8,839 nucleotides of DNA from Candidatus Aegiribacteria sp. Lineage in GTDB: Bacteria; Fermentibacterota; Fermentibacteria; Fermentibacterales; JCC-6. The notes under the pieces are model-generated. The model was not told the DNA's origin and made no database searches. It saw only the letters and a list, made by a program, of their open reading frames with translations. The DNA lies in contig DAOWJX010000235.1 in assembly GCA_030640155.1 (NCBI GenBank), forward strand, positions 1 through 8,839, written 5' to 3'. Positions 1-6,848 of this stretch are shown in pieces. A program made the position numbers and the translations under genes. The stretch's first letter is position 1. Each line of letters begins with the position of its first letter.

Positions 1-476
1 ATTGCCCCCCTCATCCTGAGATCAACAACATGGGAGTTGAAAACAATCTTCTTTCCGGCTTTTTTAAGAGACTGAATATCTCTGCCATCTCTGAAAAAAC
101 TCATTCCACCTTCGAGATGATAGATGTCGTAATCCCACAAATCGTACTTTTTTGCGGCCTTCTTAACAAGAGGTGTCCAGATCATGTCCCTTCCGCTCAT
201 CAGAATTCTCTCGGTGAAGCTCGGAGTCCAGAATATCCGTTCAGCAGTACCGGTAAACGGCACGTTCAGACTTCCGGCTTTCACTAATCTTTTCACCTTC
301 CAGAGCCATTCCTTATGACCAACGAAAGGTAGATTCAGGCATATATCTTCTTTGTACAGATTCCATGCACGGTAGAAAGTCACCAGCCGACTTTCATGAC
401 CAAGTTCCCTGTGTCCTTCAACGAAAAGGTTAAGAATTCCAGTATAATTCTGTGGAGAGATATGCAGAATCTTCAT
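1..476 (-). CDS. Glycosyltransferase, GT4-type, N-terminal part (partial, runs off the left edge)
   Basis: Only the first 158 residues are in the window; the gene continues past position 1. The N-terminus reads MKILHISPQNYTG, the usual first beta strand and glycine loop of a GT-B fold glycosyltransferase. It is followed by an EGHRELGHESRLVTFYR segment, the 'go up to the group, modify its view' pattern of GT4 enzymes. Around residues 117-135 is DIYHLEGGMSFFRDGRDI, and residues 141-157 run into an NSHVVDLRMRG motif. The latter resembles the HGxDxRxRG element before the linker in GT4 members that act on surface glycans. The catalytic C-terminal half (nucleotide-sugar binding, EX7E) is not visible, so donor and acceptor cannot be named. 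The ATG overlaps the stop of the upstream membrane protein by 4 bp (ATGA), and a GGAG sits just before it. It is probably cytosolic, acting on a lipid-linked glycan. The family is fairly sure; the exact role is not. Confidence 0.75.
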   Translation of the reverse strand, partial: MKILHISPQNYTGILNLFVEGHRELGHESRLVTFYRAWNLYKEDICLNLPFVGHKEWLWKVKRLVKAGSLNVPFTGTAERIFWTPSFTERILMSGRDMIWTPLVKKAAKKYDLWDYDIYHLEGGMSFFRDGRDIQSLKKAGKKIVFNSHVVDLRMRGA

Positions 477-1759
477 TTCTCCGATACTTCCGTTCGTTTT
501 CTCATGACAAAGACGCCCGCTCCAGCAAGCATCAATGCAATTGTACTTTGCAGCAATAATCCGAACCAGGCGGAAAGCCCGATGGCAACTGCGGCAGTGG
601 CACCAAACATATCGGGAATCCCGTTACCGAGGTTTTTAAAGGCGGTAAAGAGCGGAAATAATGAATAATTCCAGAGCACAGCCTGTCTACCGGGTTCATC
701 AAAAAGGTCAGGTCCGGCTGCCTGTTCCAGCATATTCACATTACTCCAGCAGGCGGGAATACAAACAAGAATTCCGAGAGCGGCAATCAGCCAGAATAGT
801 CGACCTCCTGTGCCTTTCCTGACAATAGGAAGCAGAAGAAAAGGCAGAGTTGTGAAAAGAAATCTCGGTCCCCATCCCGTTCCACCGGACCAGTCGTGAA
901 GCATTCCATGGAGAACAAGTGATAGTACAAAAGGCGTCCATAGCCGCCAGTCCTTCTGGAAAAAAAGCGCGAATACACATAACGGCGCGTAATAGAGAAG
1001 ACCTTTCCCCGGACTCAGAAGCAAACCGACAATTCCTCCCCTGAACGGCTCAAGAACCATAGCGGGGTCCTGGTTGTGTCCATCCAGAAGGGGACTGCCG
1101 AATCTATACCAGTTCACTGAAGCGGCAATCAGAATGAACGGAGCCATCCCCGCAATAAGTTTTCTCGTATTCGCCCAGCCGTTCCAGAACACAGGCAGGA
1201 GAAGCAGACTGTCTAGTCTTATCAGAACAGCCATTCCCATGCAAAACCCTGCGATGAGTGTTCTGTCTCTGCATGAGAAGTAGAAACCTGCCATGACAGC
1301 CGCAGCGGCTGCGGTTACATCGTAAGGCATTTTCCCGTATACAAGAAACATTCCGCCGATAGCAATGAAAATCAATCTTGCAACGGATACGTTTCTATAT
1401 TTACTTCTGGCAGCGGCATACATGAACCCTATCAGAATCAGACTGAATCCACCGTTGAGAACGGCGGTTGAAATCTTCCCTGCATCCAATCCAGAAACAA
1501 CTCCTGAAAAAGCTGCCGGAATCAGGAGAATGGAATAGCCGATACTGTGCGGTATGAAATTCCCGGGTCTAACGCCATCCACAATCCATCCATACTCCCC
1601 CGATGCTGTGAGAAAAGGTCGTTGACCAATCAGGGAGCCGGCTACTTCATACTGCGCAATTACATCGGTTGTATACATTCTCCCGCCAAACACAAGAACA
1701 AGCAAAGCTGTCCACAGGAGTAATAACCCGCGAAAATATGGATCCTGAACCAGGCTCAC
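473..1759 (-). CDS. Multi-spanning membrane protein, GT-C glycosyltransferase-like
   Basis: This is a 428-residue protein with roughly eleven or twelve hydrophobic segments (for example 11-25, 74-90, 101-118, 129-142, 168-190, 199-215, 243-268, 298-313, 319-337, 387-418). After the first segment comes a loop with TTD (D32) and E38. This matches the acidic residues placed in the first external loop of GT-C enzymes, which use polyprenyl-phosphate sugars. Further recognisable signatures are RFGSPLLDGHNQ (219-230), LLLSPGKGLLYYAPL (246-260) and DWSGGTGWGPRFL (289-301). These recur in a bacterial family of uncharacterised GT-C-like proteins related to GT39/DUF2029. I chose the GTG at 1759 because it overlaps the preceding stop as GTGA and begins just before the first membrane segment. 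A longer frame reaching back to 1900 only reads over the FemAB-like gene. The downstream gene overlaps by ATGA. Donor and acceptor are unknown; the polyprenyl-phosphate-mannose-type synthase in the same operon is a natural partner by inference. Confidence 0.72.
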   Translation of the reverse strand: MSLVQDPYFRGLLLLWTALLVLVFGGRMYTTDVIAQYEVAGSLIGQRPFLTASGEYGWIVDGVRPGNFIPHSIGYSILLIPAAFSGVVSGLDAGKISTAVLNGGFSLILIGFMYAAARSKYRNVSVARLIFIAIGGMFLVYGKMPYDVTAAAAAVMAGFYFSCRDRTLIAGFCMGMAVLIRLDSLLLLPVFWNGWANTRKLIAGMAPFILIAASVNWYRFGSPLLDGHNQDPAMVLEPFRGGIVGLLLSPGKGLLYYAPLCVFALFFQKDWRLWTPFVLSLVLHGMLHDWSGGTGWGPRFLFTTLPFLLLPIVRKGTGGRLFWLIAALGILVCIPACWSNVNMLEQAAGPDLFDEPGRQAVLWNYSLFPLFTAFKNLGNGIPDMFGATAAVAIGLSAWFGLLLQSTIALMLAGAGVFVMRKRTEVSEK

Positions 1760-2727
1760 TTCAATTTTCCGTAGAGGGTGTTCCTGAAAATCCCTCTCGC
1801 GGAGAATGATTCCTTGAATCGGCACAGTCCGTAATTGACATCCATATCCAGGGTGAAAGTACCGAGATCCATATAATGGTATCCCATTTGTTTCGCCCAT
1901 CTGATAACATCCATGTAAACCAGATTGACCGGTCTGAAAGCTTGATACTCCTGATCGTGTGAGATGTAGAAAGCGAGAGTAACTCTGGGATTGCAGTGGA
2001 ACATCACCATCCCACCCAGAACTTTTCCGTCTTTCAGAGCAATGAACTGTTTGATACGATCATTTCCCAGAAGGCTTCTAAGAAGTTCAAGTTCTGGAAG
2101 AGTATGAGTTGGTTTGACACCATGACGCTGCTGAAGATTTGATTCAAGCACGTGATAGAACAGTGAAAAATCGGAATTCTCCTCGACTGTGACTCCACTT
2201 TTCAGAGCCTTCCTCACGCCTCGAAGAGCAGATGAGCGAAATCCCAGATTCAGTTCTTCACCGAATCGAGTCAGATCTATGACTGCTGTCAGTTCCCTTC
2301 TTCGATATTTGAAACCCCGTTTGATCAGAGCAAACTCGAGGTAGTTATGAGGTCTTCGGTAATAGATGATCGGGGGTGGAGTCATTTCTATTCCGGTCCA
2401 GTCATGAGATCCGCAATACGATTCCAGCGCGTCAATCAACTCTTCCAGTTTACTCAGTCCAAGAGAATCGTTCGTCACCGGGCCTCCGTACGAAGAACCG
2501 GGATAGGACCGGAACCAGACACCGTCTTCCCTCTCAGAAAGAGCGCCGGGAATAATCGATACGATTTCTCTGCCGCTTTCAGCTATCAGATGATGATTCT
2601 GAAATCTGCCTTCCGGATGATAATCGAGAAAATCAGGAAGATGAAATACCGTACCGTTATTCGAACGGAGAACAAAATCAGTCCATTTCTCTCTATCACA
2701 TACTTCTGCAGGTCTGATCGTTATCAT
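1756..2727 (-). CDS. FemAB-like / GNAT-fold acyl- or aminoacyltransferase
   Basis: The protein has 323 residues and looks like the FemAB-type GNAT group (Acetyltransf_6 style). Visible signs are an N-terminal half beginning MITIRPAEVCDREKWTDFV and a basic stretch, SSALRGVRKALKSGVTVEE (165-183), matching the 'R..iRkA.k.gv' element of FemAB-like proteins. A core GNAT strand-turn, FIALKDGKVLGGMVMF (228-243), follows. Then come FRPVNLVYMDVIRWAKQMGY (264-283) with MDLG (286-289), and a terminal NYGLCRFKESFSA (298-310), where family members carry 'G..rFK..fg'. Known relatives add amino acids to peptidoglycan precursors or occur in exopolysaccharide/PEP-CTERM loci; the substrate here cannot be read. 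The ATG at 2727 overlaps the stop of the propeller gene (ATGA). The 45-residue upstream extension to 2862 lies entirely inside that gene and has no family character, so it was dropped. The 3' end overlaps the membrane-protein start by GTGA. It is likely cytosolic. Confidence 0.75.
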   Translation of the reverse strand: MITIRPAEVCDREKWTDFVLRSNNGTVFHLPDFLDYHPEGRFQNHHLIAESGREIVSIIPGALSEREDGVWFRSYPGSSYGGPVTNDSLGLSKLEELIDALESYCGSHDWTGIEMTPPPIIYYRRPHNYLEFALIKRGFKYRRRELTAVIDLTRFGEELNLGFRSSALRGVRKALKSGVTVEENSDFSLFYHVLESNLQQRHGVKPTHTLPELELLRSLLGNDRIKQFIALKDGKVLGGMVMFHCNPRVTLAFYISHDQEYQAFRPVNLVYMDVIRWAKQMGYHYMDLGTFTLDMDVNYGLCRFKESFSARGIFRNTLYGKLK

Positions 2728-4973
2728 CTTACCACCGCAACCTTTGCTCTGATAGCCATACCATCCGTTTCTATAATAGCCAGATACACTCCGGAGGAAA
2801 CATCCTCGCCACTCAATGAACCATTCCAGGACCATTCCTCCCAGCTCTCGGACTGTATACATCCCAGATACTGTCCATCAAGCGAAAACAGTTTCACGGA
2901 AATTTGCCGGTCAGCGCCGGTCCAGCAAATGCGAAGCTCTTCTTCAGCGGGAAGAAACGGTTGAGGGTAGAACAGCAGATCGGGACTTTCACCACTTCCC
3001 TGCTGCACGATAAGGGTCCAGAGACCTATTATCGAGGAGAAATACAGCTTCCCTTCATCCGATTGAAAGACACTGAACTCGTTCTCGACTCTGCTCGTGG
3101 GTATGTATGGCGAATTGGAAGTTGTGAATTCCGTAACCTCAGAGCCATCCACGCAGATGATTGAGCTTCCACCCATGCACCATATTCTTCCTTCGTTATC
3201 AACCTGCATTGTTTTTATGGAACCGGTTATTCCTGAAATCTGAACAAACGCGTTTTCCTGCCAGCGAAACAGACCGCTGCCGGTCCCGGCGAGAATATAA
3301 TCGTCTTTATCCCTGGCAAAACAGAAAACCTGACTGGAAGAAAGACCCCAGGATGTATCGTAGGCCTCTCCCTGTCCTGGATACCAGGTATCCTGTGATT
3401 TATCGACAGGATTACCTCCATGAACAAGAAGCTGACATCCACCATTTGAAGCGAACGCTATCCACAGGCTATCCTGACCGCACGGATAGAGTGTCTGGAT
3501 ATTCTTCATAGCAAGTCCATCCGCATCTATTCTGGATGTCCACTCCATACTGCCGGATTCAGGGTCACCGGACACGGCTACAATCCCGCTGATTTCATCA
3601 GGAGACTGCCAGTAGGCTTCCTGGGCAATCCAGAGAACTCCATTCTGGACAGAGAGCATTACTACCTGGTTGTTAAGAAGAGGAGCAATAACCTGGACTA
3701 CGTCTGGAGAAACATCGGAAAGAGAATCAGATACATATGTAATGACCGTGTCATCCTCCATGGAAAATGTGTTTCTGTCATCAATCCATGTAAGTCCGTA
3801 ATGGTAACTGCCCGTCCAGATTCCCGGACCGGACGATTTCGCAGATGAATACGTTCGGAGAGATCTGGGCATATTCACTGTATTCATATTGAAGGTTATC
3901 CATCCACTGTCCGGATAACAAACCATCAGACCTGCATTGTGACTTCCGAGGTACATATTGCCGCTGTCCAGAGTTATCTGATAACAGCTTGACCCCGCCA
4001 TCCCGGAAACAGGAACCGAAACCCATATTCCATTATCAAGATATCCAAGTCCGTTTCCCGAATTTTCTGTACTCACATTGTTAAGACCGTAACCAACCCA
4101 GATCTCGTCACATGCGAATCCGAGGCAGGATGAGAAAGTATTGATGGGATATCCCTCTCCATATGTCTCCCATACACCTTCTTCGACAAATCTTCTGACA
4201 TTGATGCAGGAAGCAAGAAACCCATCTTCTGTTCGGAGAAGTCCGGTAACCACGGAATCATCACTCATTGAAAAATCGAGAAGAACCCTCCAACTGTCCG
4301 GGTTGATCATCTGCGCGACTCCACCCGTACCGAAGCCAAAAACAGAATCAGCTGTAACTGCGTAGATGTCCGAAATGCCAAGATTAATCGTAGCCGTCTC
4401 ATGACTGGTCCAGGAATCGGGATTGAAAGGACTTGCCAGAAGATCAAGCGAGTATACTCCTCTATCTGTCGCCAGAAACAGAATATCGGAAACACTTGTG
4501 ATTCCTGTCACTTCATCCGCCCTGAAGGCTCCACCTGTAGCGGACTCGTCCAGCTGCTGGAAACCGTCAGCATTACCCCGTGACAGGCCTCCATCAGATC
4601 CAGCCCACGTATATCCGCCGGCACAGTGAACTGAATGCACAGCTCCGCTCCCTGGAATACCCTCATAGGAGGAAAACACCTGCCAGGAATCCCCCTGTCT
4701 CAAGGCAAGACCGCCACCTGCTGTGGCAACCCATAGCAGCGAATCGAACACATACAGGTCATTTGCCCTGTACCATGGTAGTTCATCCGGATAGACAATG
4801 GGATCATTCCAACCCGTATTGGGATCATAGTGGAGAACCCCCCCTGACGCTGAACACCACATCGTACCATCTGAATCCTCGAAAATCGATGTGATATAAC
4901 TCTGGGATGTCTCAAAACCCCAATTATCCGGACTGACTGAAAAGGCGAGTAACACGGCAATGAAAGGAATCAT
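2724..4973 (-). CDS. Secreted double beta-propeller protein with C-terminal FlgD/T9SS-like sorting domain
   Basis: The protein has 749 residues. Residues 1-14 (MIPFIAVLLAFSVS) are a short hydrophobic signal-like segment, so export is likely. From about residue 30 to 660 I count about fourteen blade-like repeats of the form 'xLWvatxGGlxxxxxxxW'. Examples are GTMWCSASGGVLHYDP, LLWVATAGGGLALRQGDSW, YTWAGSDGGLSRG, NMYLGSHNAGLMVCYPDSGW, YILAGTGSGLFRWQENAF and RIWCMGGSSIICVDG. This is the pattern of the two-component-regulator propeller (Reg_prop) family, and fourteen blades would make two seven-bladed propellers. No kinase, transmembrane or DNA-binding part follows. Residues 668-749 form a separate C-terminal domain: it begins FYPQPF (cf. 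YPNPF), continues SVKLFSLDGQYLG, WSWNG and SSGVYLAII, and ends KVAVVR. That resembles FlgD-Ig/T9SS type A tails. It starts 15 bp after the GT2 gene, with AGAGG overlapping that stop. A surface-exposed or released protein is likely; its ligand is unknown. Confidence 0.8.
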   Translation of the reverse strand: MIPFIAVLLAFSVSPDNWGFETSQSYITSIFEDSDGTMWCSASGGVLHYDPNTGWNDPIVYPDELPWYRANDLYVFDSLLWVATAGGGLALRQGDSWQVFSSYEGIPGSGAVHSVHCAGGYTWAGSDGGLSRGNADGFQQLDESATGGAFRADEVTGITSVSDILFLATDRGVYSLDLLASPFNPDSWTSHETATINLGISDIYAVTADSVFGFGTGGVAQMINPDSWRVLLDFSMSDDSVVTGLLRTEDGFLASCINVRRFVEEGVWETYGEGYPINTFSSCLGFACDEIWVGYGLNNVSTENSGNGLGYLDNGIWVSVPVSGMAGSSCYQITLDSGNMYLGSHNAGLMVCYPDSGWITFNMNTVNMPRSLRTYSSAKSSGPGIWTGSYHYGLTWIDDRNTFSMEDDTVITYVSDSLSDVSPDVVQVIAPLLNNQVVMLSVQNGVLWIAQEAYWQSPDEISGIVAVSGDPESGSMEWTSRIDADGLAMKNIQTLYPCGQDSLWIAFASNGGCQLLVHGGNPVDKSQDTWYPGQGEAYDTSWGLSSSQVFCFARDKDDYILAGTGSGLFRWQENAFVQISGITGSIKTMQVDNEGRIWCMGGSSIICVDGSEVTEFTTSNSPYIPTSRVENEFSVFQSDEGKLYFSSIIGLWTLIVQQGSGESPDLLFYPQPFLPAEEELRICWTGADRQISVKLFSLDGQYLGCIQSESWEEWSWNGSLSGEDVSSGVYLAIIETDGMAIRAKVAVVR

Positions 4974-4984
4974 ACAGTTTGCTA

Positions 4985-4989
4985 CCTCT
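4985..4989 (-). promoter_or_regulatory. Ribosome binding site of the propeller gene
   Basis: Minus-strand AGAGG lies 11 nt upstream of the ATG at 4973 and touches the TGA of the GT2 gene (4991-4989). That TGA is in frame with the propeller gene, so no earlier start is possible. The arrangement suggests coupled translation of the two genes. Confidence 0.5.
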
Positions 4990-5735
4990 CAGAAAAGCCA
5001 GGGAAAACGGAGATGCCACACCATCCAGACAGCCTCCCATACAATACTTTTAGTCATCTTGGACGTGCCGGCATGCCTGTCCACAAAGATGATGGGAACC
5101 TCTGTAAAAGAGCATCCCGTTTTGTAGAGCTTGTATGAAACCTCAATCTGGAAGGAGTACCCATCGGATTTTATTGAATTCAGATCAAGTTTTTCAAGAG
5201 CTGTTCTTCTGAAAGCCTTGAAACCTCCAGTAGCATCCTCAAGTGGCAAACCGGTTATCAGTTTTGTATACCGGTTGGCGAACCAGGAAAGCAGCAATCG
5301 CGAGAGGGGCCAGTTGACAACATTTACTCCACTGCAATATCTTGAGCCAATGGCAACATCGTTATTATCAAGAGCTTTAACAAGTTCCAGCACTCTTTCG
5401 GGTTTATGAGAGAAGTCGGCATCCATCTGAATGATCGGATCGTACTTATCCCTTTCCAGTGCCCATTTGAATCCGGAAATGTACGCTTTACCGAGGCCGG
5501 CTTTATCCGGACGACTGAGAAGATGTACTCTTCCTGTATGTTCCTGATCCAGGACTGCTTCTCCTGTTCCATCCGGGCTTTGATCATCGACCACGAGTAT
5601 ATCGGGCTTTATTTGAAGATCAAGCAGAACGGGAAGCAGGTTTCGAATGTTTTCAAGTTCATTGTAGGTTGGGACAACAATTAGTGGTATTTTCAAAAGA
5701 CCTCTACTTTCTGTATTTTGTGCAATATAATCCAT
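4989..5735 (-). CDS. Polyprenol monophosphomannose synthase-like glycosyltransferase (GT2, DPM1 type)
   Basis: The frame gives 248 residues, the normal size for single-domain DPM1-type enzymes. It has the full GT2 set: VPTYNELENI (21-30), DDQSPDGT (50-57), the metal-binding DAD in MDADFSH (104-110), GSRY (130-133), LEDATGGFKAFRR (165-177), DGYSFQIEV (191-199), and VPIIFVDR followed by GTSKM (213-227). Enzymes of this type move a hexose, usually mannose from GDP-mannose, onto polyprenyl phosphate at the cytoplasmic face of the membrane. The lipid-linked sugar is then used by GT-C enzymes on the outer face. There is no C-terminal membrane domain. Sugar specificity (mannose or glucose) is inferred from family likeness. 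The start is uncertain: the ATG at 5735 has no clear ribosome-binding site. A TTG at 5696-5694 (reading MKIPLIVVPTYNE) has AGAGG 4 nt upstream and gives the more usual N-terminus. It is the first gene of the minus-strand operon. Confidence 0.88.
   Translation of the reverse strand: MDYIAQNTESRGLLKIPLIVVPTYNELENIRNLLPVLLDLQIKPDILVVDDQSPDGTGEAVLDQEHTGRVHLLSRPDKAGLGKAYISGFKWALERDKYDPIIQMDADFSHKPERVLELVKALDNNDVAIGSRYCSGVNVVNWPLSRLLLSWFANRYTKLITGLPLEDATGGFKAFRRTALEKLDLNSIKSDGYSFQIEVSYKLYKTGCSFTEVPIIFVDRHAGTSKMTKSIVWEAVWMVWHLRFPWLF
5701..5705 (-). promoter_or_regulatory. Possible ribosome binding site for a TTG start of the GT2 gene
   Basis: Read on the minus strand this is AGAGG, 4 nt before TTG at 5696-5694. 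The ATG at 5735 lacks any purine-rich leader (CCTGTGCCTGTTC precedes it), so this site argues for the shorter protein. The spacing is short, so the choice remains open. Confidence 0.4.
5726..5731 (+). promoter_or_regulatory. Candidate -10 box (TATAAT) for the plus-strand operon
   Basis: An exact TATAAT lies in the only AT-rich stretch between the divergent operons. Transcription would start near 5738 and leave a leader of about 45 nt before the ATG at 5783. At 17-bp spacing the -35 position (5703-5708, TCTACT) matches TTGACA at only three of six bases, so the call rests on the -10 box and the location. If the GT2 gene starts at its ATG (5735), this box lies inside that reading frame. Confidence 0.35.
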
Positions 5736-5782
5736 GAACAGGCACAGGAAAAACTTAAGGTTAAAACGTCAGGACGGAGCAC
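5736..5782. other. Divergent intergenic region between the two operons
   Basis: These 47 bp (86 bp if the GT2 gene starts at the TTG) are the only sizeable non-coding stretch in the window. Both operons must be driven from here or from just inside the first codons of the GT2 frame. It contains CTTAAG and T/A-rich sequence but no convincing operator palindrome or hairpin. Confidence 0.7.
5771..5779 (+). promoter_or_regulatory. Ribosome binding site of the outer-membrane barrel gene
   Basis: The purine-rich AGGACGGAG precedes the ATG at 5783. AGGA is 8 nt and GGAG 3 nt from the start, and either could pair with the 16S tail. It supports the ATG that begins a clear signal peptide. Confidence 0.5.
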
Positions 5783-6823
5783 ATGAGAATTTCAGCCAGG
5801 ATATTGATTTCGGTAATTCTTTTCCTTTTCTCCATACCTACTCTTGCATGGAGAGTATTACCCCTTGTAAGCTATAGTCCTAACTCAGGAGTAATGTTCG
5901 GTGGCGTCGTCAGCCATAACATGTTACCCCCATTCAATCCTTTTGCCTTCAACTGCATGACACAGGTCTTTACAAATGGAAGCATATTTGTAAAACCGAA
6001 ATTCCTCTTCCCCCTGCATGATGGAATCATGAGCATAAAAGCTGAATACAGGGTGGATAATGACGCCTCTTTCTATGGGTGGGGGAACGACGGTGACAAA
6101 GATATCAACACTTCCTACGACAGGCAGATGCAGTGTTTTTCCAGTATATACGGATTCAGCCCTGCAGCCGGTTTTGCTCTTTCTACCGGTATACGGGTAA
6201 ACCATTCAACAGTATATGACAGATCGGAAGATACTCTCTGGACTACCTCACCATGCTCTGATTATGGCTCCCTCTGGAGCGCAGGACCTTTGATCGAAGC
6301 TCACTGGTTATTCCCATCACTCATAAAAGGTTATGCCTTAATTGAGATGGAACACCAGATGGGCAGCGGGTTTTCCTATTCCAATGCATCAGCAACTCTC
6401 GCTTTCTTCACTCCAATAGGACCTTCAACCACACCCGCTTTCCGCATCCTCGGAGAAAAACACTTTGGAACTTCGGAGACTCCATTTCCGTACCTGCCCA
6501 GCCTCGGCAGAAAAATCGGATTACGAGGATATCAAGACAGACGCTTCGGAGGTTCATGGACACTTCTGGCCAACCTGGAACTCCGGCAAAGGTTACTATC
6601 ATTCAAGATTGACGAGAGCAATACAATTGAAATCGGAGTCGTTCTTTTCGGTGACGCCGGACAGGCAACTGATGATCTTGATGAAGTGAAATGGAACAGA
6701 TTCCACCTCGACGGTGGCCTTGGCCTGAGGATAACAATTCCTGGAGGAGGAACTCTCAGGTTTGATTTCGCCGTATCACCTGAAGGACCTTGCATGCAGA
6801 TGGCTTTCGGTGAACTCTTCTGA
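5783..6823 (+). CDS. Outer-membrane beta-barrel protein, Omp85/BamA C-terminal type, no POTRA
   Basis: The protein has 346 residues with a typical Sec signal (MRISARILISVILFLFSIPTLAW; basic start, hydrophobic core, likely cleavage near residue 22). The mature part alternates polar and hydrophobic residues with many aromatic and glycine positions, as in a beta barrel. It contains FYGWGND (97-103), a common motif in barrel-only relatives of Omp85. GLRGYQDRRF (246-255) is the counterpart of the VRGF/LRGY loop motif that seals Omp85 barrels. ANLELRQRLL (263-272), GDAG (290-293), GGLGLR (311-316) and LRFDFAVSPEG (325-335) follow. The protein ends in phenylalanine, as expected of a signal read by the BAM complex. 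No POTRA domains precede the barrel, so it is not BamA itself. Its cargo or function is unknown; family relatives include surface-antigen and patatin-linked barrels. It is the first gene of the plus-strand unit, with the deaminase 25 bp downstream. Confidence 0.8.
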   Translation: MRISARILISVILFLFSIPTLAWRVLPLVSYSPNSGVMFGGVVSHNMLPPFNPFAFNCMTQVFTNGSIFVKPKFLFPLHDGIMSIKAEYRVDNDASFYGWGNDGDKDINTSYDRQMQCFSSIYGFSPAAGFALSTGIRVNHSTVYDRSEDTLWTTSPCSDYGSLWSAGPLIEAHWLFPSLIKGYALIEMEHQMGSGFSYSNASATLAFFTPIGPSTTPAFRILGEKHFGTSETPFPYLPSLGRKIGLRGYQDRRFGGSWTLLANLELRQRLLSFKIDESNTIEIGVVLFGDAGQATDDLDEVKWNRFHLDGGLGLRITIPGGGTLRFDFAVSPEGPCMQMAFGELF

Positions 6824-6835
6824 ACCATTTATCCG

Positions 6836-6842
6836 GGAAGGA
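6836..6842 (+). promoter_or_regulatory. Ribosome binding site of the adenosine deaminase gene
   Basis: GGAAGGA lies 6 nt before the ATG at 6849. This strong site fixes the start there rather than at the in-frame ATG at 6762, which lies inside the barrel gene. Confidence 0.7.
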
Positions 6843-6848
6843 ATTTAC

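Noticed and set aside
1760..1900. Longer N-terminus for the GT-C-like membrane protein (ATG at 1900)
   Set aside because: The extra 47 residues overlap the C-terminal coding of the FemAB-like gene in another frame and have no membrane character. The GTGA overlap start at 1759 fits better.
2728..2862. Longer N-terminus for the FemAB-like protein (ATG at 2862)
   Set aside because: It lies wholly within the C-terminal domain of the propeller gene, whereas the ATGA start at 2727 begins the recognisable domain.
2347..2964. A 205-codon open frame on the plus strand
   Set aside because: It lies antisense across the junction of the FemAB-like and propeller genes. It has no family features, and its composition is explained by the opposite-strand coding.
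3161..3511. A 116-codon plus-strand frame within the propeller gene
   Set aside because: It is antisense to well-supported propeller blades and has no ribosome-binding site or recognisable domain.
2724..4973. Tandem DNA repeats in the propeller gene
   Set aside because: The blades repeat at the protein-pattern level only. The nucleotide sequences are too diverged to annotate as DNA repeats.
5750..5770. CTTAAG-centred sequence as an operator or terminator
   Set aside because: The palindrome is only six bases with no extended arms, so neither a hairpin nor a repressor site can be supported.
6762..6848. Longer N-terminus for adenosine deaminase (ATG at 6762)
   Set aside because: It overlaps the end of the barrel gene. 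The strong GGAAGGA site points to the ATG at 6849, a few residues before the metal-binding DLHMHLDGS motif, as in the family.
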